Shown here: piece by piece, positions 11,506-24,488 of the stretch
How positions within the stretch are numbered: the stretch's first letter is position 1
Layout of the letters: the number at the start of each line of letters is the position of its first letter
Notes under the pieces: generated by a model
What the model was told of the DNA's origin: nothing
Database searches by the model: none
The model's input: the letters and a program-made list of their open reading frames with translations, nothing else
Source: Siniperca chuatsi
Lineage: Eukaryota; Chordata; Actinopteri; Centrarchiformes; Sinipercidae
Assembly: GCF_020085105.1 (NCBI RefSeq)
Contig: NC_058046.1
Coordinates: 33,145,392-33,209,391 of the forward strand
DNA length: 64,000 nucleotides
Direction of reading: 5' to 3'
Translations under genes and position numbers: made by a program

Positions 11506-13150
11506 GTGTGTGTACACACATTAGCAGTACCCCTGCCAACTTCTAGATGGAACTGATGCATATGTGACTGGTAATCAATGAACAAAATTGTTTTAACCAA
11601 ATTGGATAAAAACACTGGTCATCACACTTCCAAAACATAAATGAATAAGATAGCTAAGTAGATCTAGCAAGATTCAACAGATTTACTAAACAGGTACATT
11701 GTGACCCCAGGAAGATGCACTGTGACAACAGTCAACATGGAAGAGCACAGATCCAACAAGGAGCTCTGCAAAGAGGTGTTATAGTATGCTAAATACTGGA
11801 ATGATACTGATTTTGCAATGTAGCTTTCACGTCTTTGTAACTGAACAGTAAGGAGTTGTCAATATTTGCCACTGTGCATCACACCATCTTACTGTAATAC
11901 TCCTCCACTTAAATTACTCTTACTTACTGTATACTCTGCAATGCCACTTTATACTGTGGTCTAGTTGTTATGCAGTATCACACTGTGCATGCTCTGTGTA
12001 TTAGAGCAACATACCAAGTTATGTATATAAGAGTGTACAGTACATGCCAATAAAACAGAGTGTGACTGTGGGAGCTAATAGTGCTGTGGATCATTTGAAG
12101 TGATGAGAAGCCCTCAACAGTTATGCATACAGTGTATCATAGTCATTTGTAATATGAGACGGTGTAAATCATCCTTATTGCCATTTTGATTCTTTGTGAG
12201 CGTAATGAGCGCTTGCAGCATAATGTGTTATGGTGTCTGTATGTCATGATAAAGGCTGCTGGGTTGTTGAAAGAGACAGCAGGATGCAGAAAGGAGCAGT
12301 AGAAGGCAGGACGGTGGGGAAAAGACAAAGATGAGGTGACCCCCTGAACACTGGGTCAGTGCCGTGTTTTATTTCCACCTTGGTCCGTCCGAGTATGTCA
12401 GCATGGCTGTTGAAAATGTGTCAAAACAGCAAAAAATGTGCTTGTGTGCGTGCTTCCATGTACTGTATATGTGTTTATGGCATTAGCTGCTGTGTGTGTT
12501 TGCAGCTCTTGTGTTTGTGTATATGTTTATCTTCTGCAAAAACATGTCAAAATGAGACATAATGGCACAATGAGTGCGTAATATTATTATGTATGTGTGT
12601 GTGTGTTTTCTTCCAACACACAGGGTCAGCAGGTAAGGATCTGTAAGGTGGTACGAGATGCGTCTGCAGGATTCTCTACCATTCTGCCTTTTTCATGAAA
12701 TGGAGGAAGTGAGACAGGTCAATACACTGAGCTGCTTTTAATCCAAACTGTAGACAAGACTGGAACAGAACAGTATTCTTAAATAGAAAGTCTGACAGAA
12801 GTGTGAGTGCGAGTGTGTGAATGTGTGTGTGGAGGGGGCTGGGTAGTGTGAGTGAAACAGGTCAAAACTGCAGTCTCTTCAGTCACAATGTACACCTGCT
12901 AAATGAAGCATTAATGTTTGAATAAATTCAGACAGGTCACAAAACATGTAGAGGTGGCATGAAATAAACACACGAGTGATTTTAATTTGGTTAGAAATAC
13001 CAATGCATTCAGTCCAACATGTGGAGACGGAGTGCTATCAAGAACCAGTCAAAAGGTGACAGCGGCCAGCCTTTTCATTACTTCAAAGGAGAAACAGGAC
13101 TTATGGCTAACATAAAAATCTACCTTAAGTGTCAGTTTCTTCACAAGGTT
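11506..13150. other. Intergenic, no gene seen
   Basis: Unique-looking sequence with short GT runs near 12,590-12,610. No splice-bounded coding segment was recognised. Confidence 0.5.
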
Positions 13151-13154
13151 TTCA

Positions 13155-13970
13155 ACATGTTCCTTAAAAGACAGATACACAGATTCATCAAGCCAGAATA
13201 GAATTTAAAATCCTTCTCCTCACCTACAAAGCTCTTAATGGTCTAGCACCATCGTATCTTAAAGATCTCATAATAGCTTATTACCCGACTAGAAAACAGC
13301 GCTCCCAGGATGCAGGGTTACTTGTGGTTCCTAGAGTCTCCAAAAGTAGAATGGGAGCCAGAGCCTTCAGTTATCAAGCTCCTCTCCTGTGGAATCAGGT
13401 CCCAGTTTGGGTTCAGGAGGCAGACACCATCTCCACATTTAAGAGTAGGTTTAAGACTTTCCTCTTTGATAAAACTTATAGTTAGGGCTGGCTTGGGTGA
13501 GTCCTGAACCATCCCTTAGTTATGCTGCTATAGGCCTAGACTGCCGGGAGACTTCCCATGATGCACCTCTTTCCTCTCTTCCTCTCCATCTGTATGCATT
13601 TTTATCGCATTACTGCATGTTACTAACTCCACATCTTCTCTCTCCCGTAGTTTTGTGCTTTCTCGTTTCTCTCCTCTCTCCTTCTGTCATTTTCAGCAAG
13701 TATTTCTGCCTCCGGAGCTGCAGAGACTGGATCTGCGGTTGTGGGCCATTTGCTGCCCCCGTGTTCCTGCTCAACAACTGCTACTACAGTTGTTGTTATT
13801 GGCTCTGTTACTGATACTGTCATTATTATTCCTATAGCTGTCATTCCTATTATTAATTTATTAATATTAATGTTACCACTACCATTACATTACTATCTAA
13901 TTTGCATTATGCCCCCTCACCCCCTTTCTCATAATTTTAGAATATTATCATTACAGTATGTATACACATA
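13155..13970 (+). mobile_element. L2 LINE, ORF2 C-terminus and 3' UTR
   Basis: 13,180-13,490 encodes the C-terminal part of an L2 ORF2 in broken frames: a conceptual FKILLLTYKALNGLAPSYL, then QRSQDAGLLVVPRVSKSRMG and TISTFKSRFKTFLFDKTY. The 3' UTR with a CGGGAGACTTCCCATGATGC block follows and runs to about 13,970. It is non-functional. Confidence 0.88.
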
Positions 13971-13989
13971 GGTTGTAGTCACATTACAC

Positions 13990-14630
13990 TCAGACATTAG
14001 CAAGAAAAACACACACCATCTCCACATTTAAGAGCAGGCATAAGACTTTCCTCTGTCAGTCTGTCTCCCTATCCCCCCTCTCCAGACACATTTCTGTTTC
14101 ACCAGGCCCCTTAATTGCCTTTTTCCTTCCATCCACCAGGTGCCTCCTTTCCCTCCTTTACACATCATCTGACTGCCCCACCCATCTTCACACCTGTTCC
14201 CACTTCCCTCATTTGCTCTGCAATTGCATGGCCTTCCGCACCCAACTCCTCACCTGCATCTCATTCCCTAATCAGCCACTCTCTACGTACACCAATCCAC
14301 TTCCTCTGTTCCTGTGTCAATTTGTCCAGGTTTCAATGTTGGTTTTGTGCCTTGTGTGTTTGCCTTCAAGCTCCTGTAACGTGAACTTTAACCTGGACCT
14401 AACTGCACCTGCCTATAAGCCTTCAGAATCAATAAATCATTGAAATCATCCTGTTTTCCTCGACTGTCTGCCCTTGGGTCCTTTCCCTGTTGTGACTCTC
14501 CCTCAACATTGTGACAGTACAAACTGATTAAACATTGACTCAGCAGACAGTCACCAGCCCTGCCTGCCTTTTTCAAGGCATGACTTTGGAGTGACATAGG
14601 ATGGGTTTTTTTTTTTTGCGACAAGCCAGG
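13990..14630 (+). mobile_element. L2 scrap plus LTR-like CT-rich insert
   Basis: 13,990-14,058 repeats the end of the L2 ORF (ACACCATCTCCACATTTAAG). The following 14,060-14,520 is CT-rich, with AATCAATAAATCATTG near 14,428 and a CCTTGGGTCC motif near 14,473, the arrangement seen in the solo LTRs of this window. I could not define its ends or a target duplication. Open frames here are compositional. Confidence 0.4.
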
Positions 14631-14799
14631 CTTTTTGGAGTCCCTCGCAGTCTACTGGAAGCAGGACCCTGAGTTTGCCCAGTTGGTAGCATTCTACATG
14701 TGGATGTTCCACACTGTTTCTCGTGAGCACATCATTCCAGCCTTCTTTGCTTCCCAGTCAGCTAACCTGCAGCATGCTAGCCACCAGCCTTCACCCTGG

Positions 14800-15348
14800 C
14801 CTGCTAGCCCCCAGTCTGCACCTCTGGAGTCTGGATCTGTGATTGTGGGCCACCTGCTGCCCCTATGTTCCTGTTTGACAACCTCTGCTACAATTATTAT
14901 TAGACTTATTATTATTAGTATTATTGCTATAATCATTATTCGTATTACTTTAATAATATTAATAGTACCGCTACCATTATATTAGTATTATTGTAAAATT
15001 CTAGGTGGAATTTGCATTGTGCTTGGCCCCCTAAACACCCCCCCCCCCCCCACCTCCACCTCTGTCTCATTCACTCACTCACACTCTCACTAACTGACTA
15101 ACTAACTAAGTAACTAATTAATTAACCCACCCAACTGGCAGCTAACCCTGAATCTGGTTCTGCCTGACGTTTCTGCCTCTTAAAAGGAAGGTTTTCCTTG
15201 CCACTGTCGCCAAGTACTTACTCATGGTGGGATTTGTTGTTATCTGTAAATAATATTATGTATGGTCTAGACCTGCTCTATAGGAAAAGTGCAATCAGAT
15301 TACTTCTGTTATGAATTGGCATTATATAAATATAACTGAATTGCCTAT
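14800..15348 (+). mobile_element. L2 LINE 3' UTR and tail
   Basis: Matches the 3' UTR of the copy at 13,155-13,970 (TGTGGGCCACCTGCTGCCCC corresponds to the 13,741 region), then AAGTACTTACTCATGGTGGG and a GAATTGGCATTATATAAATA tail. A 12-14 C run lies at about 15,039-15,052. Confidence 0.85.
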
Positions 15349-18300
15349 ACTCTATTCAGTGACTGACAGCAGCCATATTGAGCATAGATTGTGCAAAGCT
15401 TCCTGAGTGAGACCAGCTCCAAAACTGTTTGGAGCCAAACAGCAACCATCTGAAGTAGTACAAATGTGTCTTAAGCTGCACTTCCTCTAACGGTTCCCAA
15501 CTTCTTTTTACCGTAAGGGGTCTCAATATTAGCATCTAATAAGTCCACCTCTTCTGATGTGTGACTTGGTGGCAGTTTTAATAATCATTATTCCATTGGA
15601 AAATATTCATAACATTAGGGAGATATTAAGACATTAAGAGATAGGAGATACCAAGTCTTACACCATCTACACAGTCTGTAGTGAAAGCACCGTGTCAGCC
15701 AAGCAGCAGCTTCAGTCCTCTGTCAGTATCACATAGGAGGCGTTCGGGCACAGTACAGCTGGGTAAAACGGAAGACAATAGACTTGAAATTGAAAAGACA
15801 CTGCGAGTCACTTTTATGAAATACAATCTTAAGCAGTCTGTGCAGACAGATTAAAATAGAAGCATATCTGTTCTGTCAGACGACGAAAAACATAGCTGGA
15901 ACCCTGTCCCCCCACCCTGTCTACACACGAGGGGTGTGTAGACAGGGTGTAAAGGCTTGTACACATGATCAGTGGAAGAATTGCTTTGCACTGGTGTGAA
16001 CCATTGTTTTCTGATGGAGAGAGGGAAAGCTTGTGGCAACGCTACCTTGGCTGTTGCACACTGCTCTTTTAAGCCTCATTGCTGTGCTCAAGTTAAGCCA
16101 TTTTCACTTTGACCATGTTAATAGTGAGACGACATCTGCCCCCAACCTAACCTGAAAGTGACCTGTGATGGCCTAAAAAGGTTTCATGCACCCAAACCCT
16201 TCTTGATACCTGGGGTTTTACCCATCTTTTTCTCATAGGAAGGATACTTCTGGTGCCTTCTTTTGTTTTAAAGTGACATAACCCACTAACAGTCTTTACT
16301 GCCACACACACAAGTATACCTCTTAAGGTATTATTGTATTATTGTAGTGTGTTCCAGTGTATAGCAGTGTGTAAATGGAGAGATAGTGGATACTGTAGCC
16401 TGTGGGTCACCTTAGGGTGCCATCTATCCACACAGCCAAATGGATCAATCGATAGAGGAACATTTATCTGTAGAAGCGCTCACCTATAGCCCCAACAGGA
16501 CAGCACTGATTAGAATAAGAAATATGGACCCACCCACCCCTGGCTAATGCTTGTACTCTGCCACAAGCTCACACACACACACACAAAATAAAAATGACCC
16601 TCCCAACTTCAGTCTAGAGTGACACTGTGCTGACACAAACAGCCTTCACTGCGCAGAGAGCAACAGAGAAACACTCTTACTGTCTCTGTCTCCACAGTCT
16701 ACAACAAGGTGTGAACACTCAACTCACACTCTTTAACTAGCTGAAGACATTAATTAAGGTGAGACATGCCAGAAACAGGCTGAATGTAGGAACACTCAAA
16801 TTCATCTACATGTACAGCAAGTTATTGTTTTAGGGCCTTTTCTGACCTAAAATGTATCTTTCAGAACACAAGTGCTGCATTAATATGACGTGTATTTCTT
16901 AGGTTGATGCTGTCACAGTTTTAATGAATAGTTCCAGTTGTCAGATGAATTGTTTTACTTCAGAAATTCCTTTGTTTCAAATTAGTGTGAAAACACACAA
17001 AAACAGATTTTTAATTCTAATGCATTTGTTTTGCTATTGAATAATGCAGTGTTTCATTAAATAAATTAATTCTACTATTTGGGTGACTCACCCAAAATAG
17101 CTTTATTGCAGGGAGGCTGCGGTTGCATAGTCAGCCGTTTAACTCCTAGGCCACCAGGACAAAACTCGCTTATCAACACTACAATACAGAAGTGAAAAAT
17201 CGATTCTAACTTTTGTTGTCTTTGGTCTAAATGAGGATCTGAGTGTAGACTGAGAGTGGAGAGAGGACATGCTATAGAAAACTTGAGTTGGATAATAGAA
17301 GGCAGTGTGTTGATGAGCTATGTTTTATTAAAATCAAGACAAAAAGAAACAAAACATGGAAGTTTTGTAAAGTATAAAAGAAATATGGACTTTTTGTATT
17401 AAAAGATTGTGAAAGTTAGTGTGACCTGCAGAGTAGTTGCTTTTCCAAACTTTATAATAGTGCATGAACACACTTAACACAACAGTGTAGATAAATGTTT
17501 TCAATCTGTGGGGAACATTGTGGTGGTACGTGCCGGGTATTGCTGGTGCTGGGTCAGTGTACTGATTAGCAATATGTAGCTAGTGGAGCAGGAGGAACGG
17601 GACCGTGTGACGTGGTCATCAAACACGTACAGTGGTGGTACATAAGGAGCTGTAGAAAACATGGCACATGAAGTGATGTCCTGCTAATGGCTGGTGAACC
17701 AACAGTTATCTCAACTCTGGATCTTAATGACTAAGCAAATCAAACCTTGGTGATACCCTGTGGTCAGAGTAAATGCATTTAAGTTCAAAGTGAAACAAAG
17801 TTAGCTTTTTTTTACATGTATTGATGATGTGTTGTCTTATTTCCTATTAAAGGATAAAGATGGTGTTATTCTCTATTTCTCTTATTGTCAACAAATCCCA
17901 TGTGCAGACCCAAATATATAGATATATCTTCTTCCTCTGTATCATAGAGCTCCACTGTTGTCGAAAAACTATTAAAAACACATTTATTTTGACTCAATCC
18001 CACATATACAAATGCACTATTTCCTCCTGTTTGAGTAACGTTTGATAAAAACTACACTGACCATCTGTTTTAGGAAACTACTGGGCCTTTTTAAAAATGA
18101 AACTATACATTTGTGAGGCGTTTTCAAAGATTTACACCCTCAGTAGGAACCAATGGGCTTGGGGCTGAGAGCCACAGACAGAGTAGGGAAGTCGGAAAGA
18201 GTTGAGAGACTGACTAACATGTTGTTGGTTTTGGTCTTTTCATGAGATTTGATGACAATAAGAAAAGCCAGCCCTATCCTTTTTATGCAGCAGTACATAC

Positions 18301-20585
18301 TTATTTTAAGACTTTTAGTCTGTGGTTGGTAGTGGTTTTTAAAGCATTTAGAATGTCCATGAGGTGTAGTTTATTCCTTTGCTATTCTCTCTATTTGCTG
18401 TGTTTTCACTTTACTTTGGAATTTTACTGTAATTTGTATTATATCATGCCACAATATGGATGTAATCAATCAGATTGTTGAAGATGCTCGTCAAGATGTT
18501 AGGTGTTTTGAAGAATTATGGTCAAAATAAGTAAGATCTACACACTGTTGCCTTTGCAATCTCTATGTTGGCAGTGTTTACTGTCAGGTGACCTTGCCAC
18601 ACCTTAGCTTTAACTGAATCGATGCCTCTGGGCTGTGTTACAGTAATGACTACCAGATAAATAGTGTTTCTCCAGCTGTGTGCGGACAGAGAGGCTGCTG
18701 TAGTGTTTGATTGGTTTATCAGCGACAGATCTGCAGCTGCCTCTGCACTCCCTCGCTGACGCCCAGCACTGAATCTAATACTGCTCCAGTCCTGGGACAA
18801 ATCCATTAATCTAACACACACACACACCCATACACCATGAGCTCCATCTGAATAACATTTCAAGCAGCAGTGTCACTATAACATTACATTCAAAAATTCA
18901 AGTCTCTCCATATATCTCTGTCTCTCTCTGTCTGTCTAGCCCTGATTCTCACACATACACCCAAAGGATGTCTATCAATATCAATAGAGGCATCTCTTTA
19001 TCTTCTTGTCATTATGATCTCATACAGACACACACCCACACACACTGCATCTGTTGTGATACACTCTGATACTGCTGACAGAGTATGGCATTATAAACAG
19101 CCTTGTTAAAATGGAAATAGACAACTTTTTTGCTTTAACTTATCGTTATGAAGTATATATTGATTGCACAGTGTGATGGCCATAGAACACTGACTTTCAC
19201 TATACCATTCTGTCTACCACCGGGCACGATTTTTCCCAGAAAAATGAAGGGTCAATTACGGCACAAACGTCTTTCTGTTGTCTTTGGGATGATTTGTTAT
19301 TTATGAGAGCAAAATGGGGGAGGCACGTCAAATAATTTTTTAAGCACTGGGGAGGGACTTATGTTTTTTTATTTTGGCAATAGGAGAGGGACATACAACT
19401 TTAAATTGTTGTATTTTGTATTTATTTTAAATATGTTTTTTCTTTTCAAAATACATGTTTTACTGTCGTATGGTGCAAGAGACTCGCTAAACTTGGTATC
19501 TCCCACCCCTACCATAACCTCATTGGACCTCATGCCACACCTTAACCGCCCATTGGACGTGATGAAAGCATGTGACTCCTGTATCTGTGATATTAGACTT
19601 ATTAGACAGGATTTTTGTTGTTTAAAAGCAGCTTTCTGTTGGGTATTTTTGACTCCCCCTGTGTTTTGTGCTGCAACTTGCCCTTGTATTTGTAACTGAA
19701 GGTTTTATATCTATGGGGCAGAAGGTGGCAGCATAAGACTGACACAACATATCAAGTTACTTTCTTGTACTGTTAAGTTTATATGAAACATGGATATACA
19801 TTTACAGCATGGTGTGACTCCTGTTCCTCCTCCTCACATGGATGGCGAGCTATCTTGCTTGGGCCAGAAATGACCCAAGCAATACATTTGGAGCGTTCAG
19901 ATGAAACTAGCTGGCTAAAATGTAACGTTACCTTGGCAAATGCATCACTGCCGGATGAAGTGGATGTAGCTGGTGCCGCTGACTCATCAGCAGTGCAGAG
20001 ATGTGCTGCTGGAAGTTGTCTATTTCCACTTTAAGCAGCTGAGCCAAATACAGCTAAAATAAATATGTATTTTAAGACCAAACATTGTATAACATCCTTC
20101 GGCAAGATGAGCACAACTCCAGGTGGCATTAATTATTTAAATCCAAATGGGAAATTCACCTGACACAGTCAGTGAAAGCCAATCAACTGTAATAGAACAC
20201 GTATCCACCTACAGTATACATTTCTACCCAAGAAAGTACTGGTGACCAGTAAACCTGACCTTGTGTCCTTCTGCACAAAATGTTATATTCTTAAACCCAA
20301 TAATTTATATACAAAACTTTTCCATTTGTGCAATGATACAACTTAGTTCACTTTTGAATTTGGATTGAAATTAAAGCTAGGTAAGTGAAACAAGTTTGGT
20401 TAAAGGAGTATTTTGTAAAATAAACCCAGAGTCAGTAAGATCTATTCATTTCAGCTGTGCATCAAGTACAGAGTTATCTTTGGGACGTGTTTAGACTAAG
20501 TTAGCACGAACAAAGGCAGTTTCATTTAACAAACAGAAATGTATCAACACTTTCAAGAGTGTACAGCCATGTCATCATCTCTGTG
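15349..20585. other. Gene-poor intergenic stretch
   Basis: I see no exon I can support. Small items are a perfect hairpin at 15,913-15,949 and a fragment at about 17,105-17,165 resembling the tRNA-like head of a SINE on the minus strand (CTGGTGGCCTAGGAGTTAAA). An AT-rich tract covers 17,780-18,060. The open frames at 19,361-19,699 and 19,783-20,034 show no recognisable protein. Confidence 0.45.
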
Positions 20586-20589
20586 AGCC

Positions 20590-21005
20590 TGTACTCATAA
20601 AAAGCAGTGCTTTGAGCTAAATGCTAACATCAGCATGCTAACGCGTACAATAAAAAATGTAAATATGGTAGCGTTCAGCAGGAAATATTTACCATGTTCT
20701 CCATCTTAGTTTAGCATGTTAGCATGCTAACATTTGCTAATTAGCACTTAACATATAGTCCAGCTGTGGCTGATGGGAACGTCATCAGTTCTGCAGGTAT
20801 TTCTGCAGGTATTTGTCCAAAGTGTTGGACACATTAAAATGCTGACCTGATGATGGCGCTAGAGGAAAAGTCAGAGGATCACCAAAGTTATCACAGGGAA
20901 CATGAATTTGTTTAGCAAATTTCATAGCAATTCACCAAGTAGTCATTGACATATTTCAGTCTGGACCAAAGTGGTGGGTCAACCGACCGGATGACATTGC
21001 TATCA
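20590..21005 (+). repeat. Dispersed teleost repeat
   Basis: Contains GAGCTAAATGCTAACATCAG, the palindromic GCATGTTAGCATGCTAAC and AGTCTGGACCAAAGTGGTGG. A shorter copy occurs at 44,160-44,300 with the same ATGTTAGCATGCTAACATTT core. It is non-coding and its transposon class is unknown to me. Confidence 0.65.
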
Positions 21006-22125
21006 CTCAAAAAACATTTTGGTTTCAGTCAGAAGCAGTTTCTTCACCAGCAACCGCTGGACACAGTGACTACATGTATCATAGAGGTCTTCAGAGTCCT
21101 CTTGGTTCCTAGCAACCAAGACCCACCCCAGGACCTGAGTCAGGCCAGGTCCAAATTTTTGTTGTATTGCAGTGATTCATGCTTCTGTGAGTCAGTATGG
21201 TAATATATGATAATTGTTGATTAGCTTGCTAGCTAACAAGATACAGAGTTTATAAGACAGCAGTTTCTCCCTGCTTCCAGTCTTTGTGCTAAGCTAGGCT
21301 AAATGCATCCCAGACACTGCACTGAATACACAGAGATGAAACAGATCTTGATTGATTTCACTGTGTTATCAGAATATTTTTCTGAAATGATTCTTGCGTC
21401 CCAAAGCGTACACTGTTTCACCTTCAAAACAAAACACAACATTTATTCAAACAGCAAAACAAATATTACAAACATTTATTACAGGAGACATTTTGAATAA
21501 TTAGCTGCAGTGCAATTAATGCAATTGCTCACTTTTACATTCAGTGCTTAGTCTACACAGGTACACTGATGCCTACTTAGAATTATAACAGTTTGACAGA
21601 CTGAGGAACAAAAGAGTTTTGCAGTCTGTTCAGTCTATCCTGTGGGACTTTAAATCTTATGTTTGATGGCAAAAGCTGATATTCTTCAAATAAAATATGA
21701 GAGTGGTAAGATGTAATATTATCATCCAGAGACTACATTCAACATCTTCTCATCTGACTAGGATGAAGGTCAGGCAATTTAAACAATTTGTTTAGGGTTT
21801 AGGTAATGTAATATAAGGTTGTACTTTATATTTCAAAGGATAGAACTTAGTATTCAAACATATACAACAGTCTTACACGAGGATGCTAGATCTTTTGGCT
21901 AATATAAGAAACCACAGTAGCCTCTATGAACCAAATACGAACCCTGTACAGTTCCTCTCTCTTAACACACCAGCACTGTCACCAATGCAAACACATAGAA
22001 ATGCACAAACTTGTCCTATACTGTATATTGTAACATATTGTAATATCACCTCAACCAATCCAATAGCAAACTGCTGAGCAAGCCAAACTTTGACAATAAT
22101 GACAAATTCCTGCACGCAAACACAT

Positions 22126-22144
22126 GCAAACACACACACACACA

Positions 22145-22178
<34 letters not shown>
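22126..22178. repeat. CA microsatellite
   Basis: Near-perfect CA run with one CAGA interruption. It underlies three overlapping cysteine-valine open frames on the minus strand that are not genes. Confidence 0.97.
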
Positions 22179-22180
<2 letters not shown>

Positions 22181-22555
22181 GCAAACTCGAACCCTGAACA
22201 AACACACCACAGTGTATCCACAACAGCCCACTGGAACTTCATGTAATCAAATAAGAGTGTGTGTGTGTCCGCAGCAGCACACAGAGGCCCTGAGCACTGC
22301 TGCTGCCCCAGCTGCTGCCTTGCTCCAGAGCACAGCAGCTGGGCGGTGGAGGTGGAGGAGGTTTGAATCTACCTTGCCCTCGGTCCAGCAGAAACAGATG
22401 TTACTGGAGGTGCTCAGGATGTCCGAAATGAAGGAGGAGATGCCGAGACGCATGGTGATAGATGACAACAATGCCGGAGAGATGTACAGATAAAAAAGAG
22501 GAAAGATACAGAGAGATGCAGGAGCTGTTGACAGAGCGGAGACCGAGCAAGACTG

Positions 22556-22569
22556 AGGAGGAGGAGGAG

Positions 22570-22607
<38 letters not shown>

Positions 22608-22640
22608 ACAGAGGGAGGGAGGAGGAGAGAAGGAGAGGGG
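22556..22640. repeat. GAG/GA purine-rich repeat
   Basis: GAG triplets pass into about 11 GA units and then imperfect GGAG repeats. The RE-rich open frame (22,462-22,821) is an artefact. Confidence 0.95.
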
Positions 22641-23014
22641 AAAGATGGAGGGAGGAGGATGGTTGCGCTGCTACTGCTGCATGCAAGACTTCTGTGAGCA
22701 TGTGTGTGTGCACATGCAAGTGTGTGTGTGTGCATGTCTCATGCTCAGCTTTAGGATTACAAAGCCAACAGATAAACATTACAGTTTTTTACAAGTGGTA
22801 ACACGCATTTCTCAATACTGACTTCACTTTTTCAAAACTCTTCACACAGTCAGCACAACAGAAGTCAGTGTGGACTAAACTGTCGATCACTTTTCATTGC
22901 TTTCACACAAAATGCATTCAATGACCACATCTTTCAAATGTCATGAACTGTTTTGTCACTCAAACTCAATCACCAAACCTCTGTGTATTTACACTCCATT
23001 TTGGACATGTTTAC

Positions 23015-24488
23015 ATACTATTGTCAAAACCTTTATTTAATCAGGGGAAAACCAATTGAGAGAAAAGCTCTCATTCACAATGGTGCCCTGCAAATAAATA
23101 ATCAAAATAAGTTATACAAAAAAGTGTCAAATCAACATTCTTATACAAAACATAACAACAACAAAAACACAAGACAAATGACTTACAAAAACAAACACAT
23201 AGAAAAAGACAGTAAAACAACTACATTACACAGGGACAAAGCAGACACATTAAGAAAAACAGGAGCATTCATTATATAAAACATCATTCAACAGATGCTT
23301 AAACTGTTCTAAGGTTAAAAATGTGTCTAACTTAAAGGTGGAGTATGCGATTCAAATACACATCTATTTGTCAAATTCAGCAAATATCTCCTCACGGTCT
23401 GCTAGCTGTCTGTTCAGTGTGTGCGCTGAAAAACCCTCCGGTGTTTGAACTCAGCCTCTGTAAATGGGAAACAAACAAAGTGGCTCGGACGCACAACACG
23501 ATTCCAGCCATTCCAACTGTGATTTGTGTGTCAGGTGACGTTAAATGACTTGCCCACGGACATTCAGCTGACTTTCTAGATTGCCAGATATGCTGCTGTT
23601 GTGATGTTAGCTGTAGTAGCAGGAGAGTTGTTAGTATCGCTGTCTGGAGCTGCTGTGCTGGCTCTGGGAAACGGTCTCATCCTCTCTTGCTGTTAGCTTC
23701 GCAGCAGCAGCTGTAGGGACAGTTTGCTAACCCACAACCTAGCTAAGCTAACCCACAACCTAGCTGACATTAGTTACATTACTTGCTGTGTCGCTGTTCA
23801 CTCTATATCATGGTATTTGTCATGGTATTGGATTTCTCCAGAATCACAAACCCCACCTTTACAGAAGTCCTGAAGCTTAAAAGGTGAATGCGGTTTTTCC
23901 CAATTCCGAATTCATAAATGGGATATCCAAGGTAATGCATTCTTATGAACGAGTACGGTGTCCCGTATTACTAAGTCTTAAAAGTGATTCATAAAATGGT
24001 AGCTTATTAAGGATGGCTTTGTAAATAAAAAAAGACAGTGTTGTTCCCTTCGAGTGGTAAGTGATGGCCACCCTACCTTCTCATAGAGGATACAATGATG
24101 GGTTCTAAAACTGTCACCTGTCTACAGCATCAAGGGGCTTGAGGGTATGGGCAGCAGCATGCATGTAAATTACATCTGCATAGTCAAGCACTGATAAAAA
24201 GCCTGTACAGTCTGCAACCTATGACTAAAAGAGAGGCACTGCTTATTTCTAAAAAAGAAACCTAATTTAAATTTAAGCTTCTTAGTCAGTTCCTCAGCAA
24301 GAGTTTTAAAAGATACATTTTCATCTAACCCGATACCCAGGTACTTATAACATGGGACTTTTTTAATTTGAGCCCCAGTTACTGTACTGATAGTAAAACT
24401 TATTTTCATTCCTTGATGACCTCTATGAAAGACTTGACTGAGCAGGTGAGGAAAGGGGGCAGGTGAGGCAGAATCCAGAAGGTTTTGT
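23015..24488 (-). mobile_element. LINE fragment inside DDE relic
   Basis: Minus-strand LINE with its 3' end at about 23,020 (TTTATTTAATCAGGGGAAAA and ATTCACAATGGTGCCCTGCA). Part of the RT C-terminal region is open at 24,170-24,532, with YKYLGIGLDENVSFK and KKLKFKLGFFFRNKQC. The copy is split by the MITE at 23,336-23,858. I assign it to non-LTR retrotransposons by these motifs, without a clade. Confidence 0.75.
23336..23858. mobile_element. Non-autonomous MITE, copy 1
   Basis: A 523-bp element flanked by TTAA on the left and TTAC on the right. It has inverted ends AGGTGGAGTATGCGATTC and AGGTGGGGTTTGTGATTC. A second copy in the opposite orientation lies at 42,501-43,012 with intact TTAA on both sides. 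There is no coding capacity. Confidence 0.75.

Larger units (their letters stand above)
21006..22780. other. Intergenic; one weak exon candidate
   Basis: Mostly unique sequence. CA and GA repeats are listed separately. A possible start exon on the minus strand at 22,374-22,455 is treated as a finding, because it rests only on an ATG context and a GT donor. Confidence 0.4.

Noticed and set aside
19361..20034. Open frames of 112 and 83 codons
   Set aside because: Cysteine-rich and without recognisable domains; the surrounding sequence looks like a decayed repeat.
22247..22821. Long open frames on both strands around 22.2-22.8 kb
   Set aside because: They are driven by CA and GAG/GA repeats. 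Only the ATG to GT piece at 22,374-22,455 was kept, at low weight.
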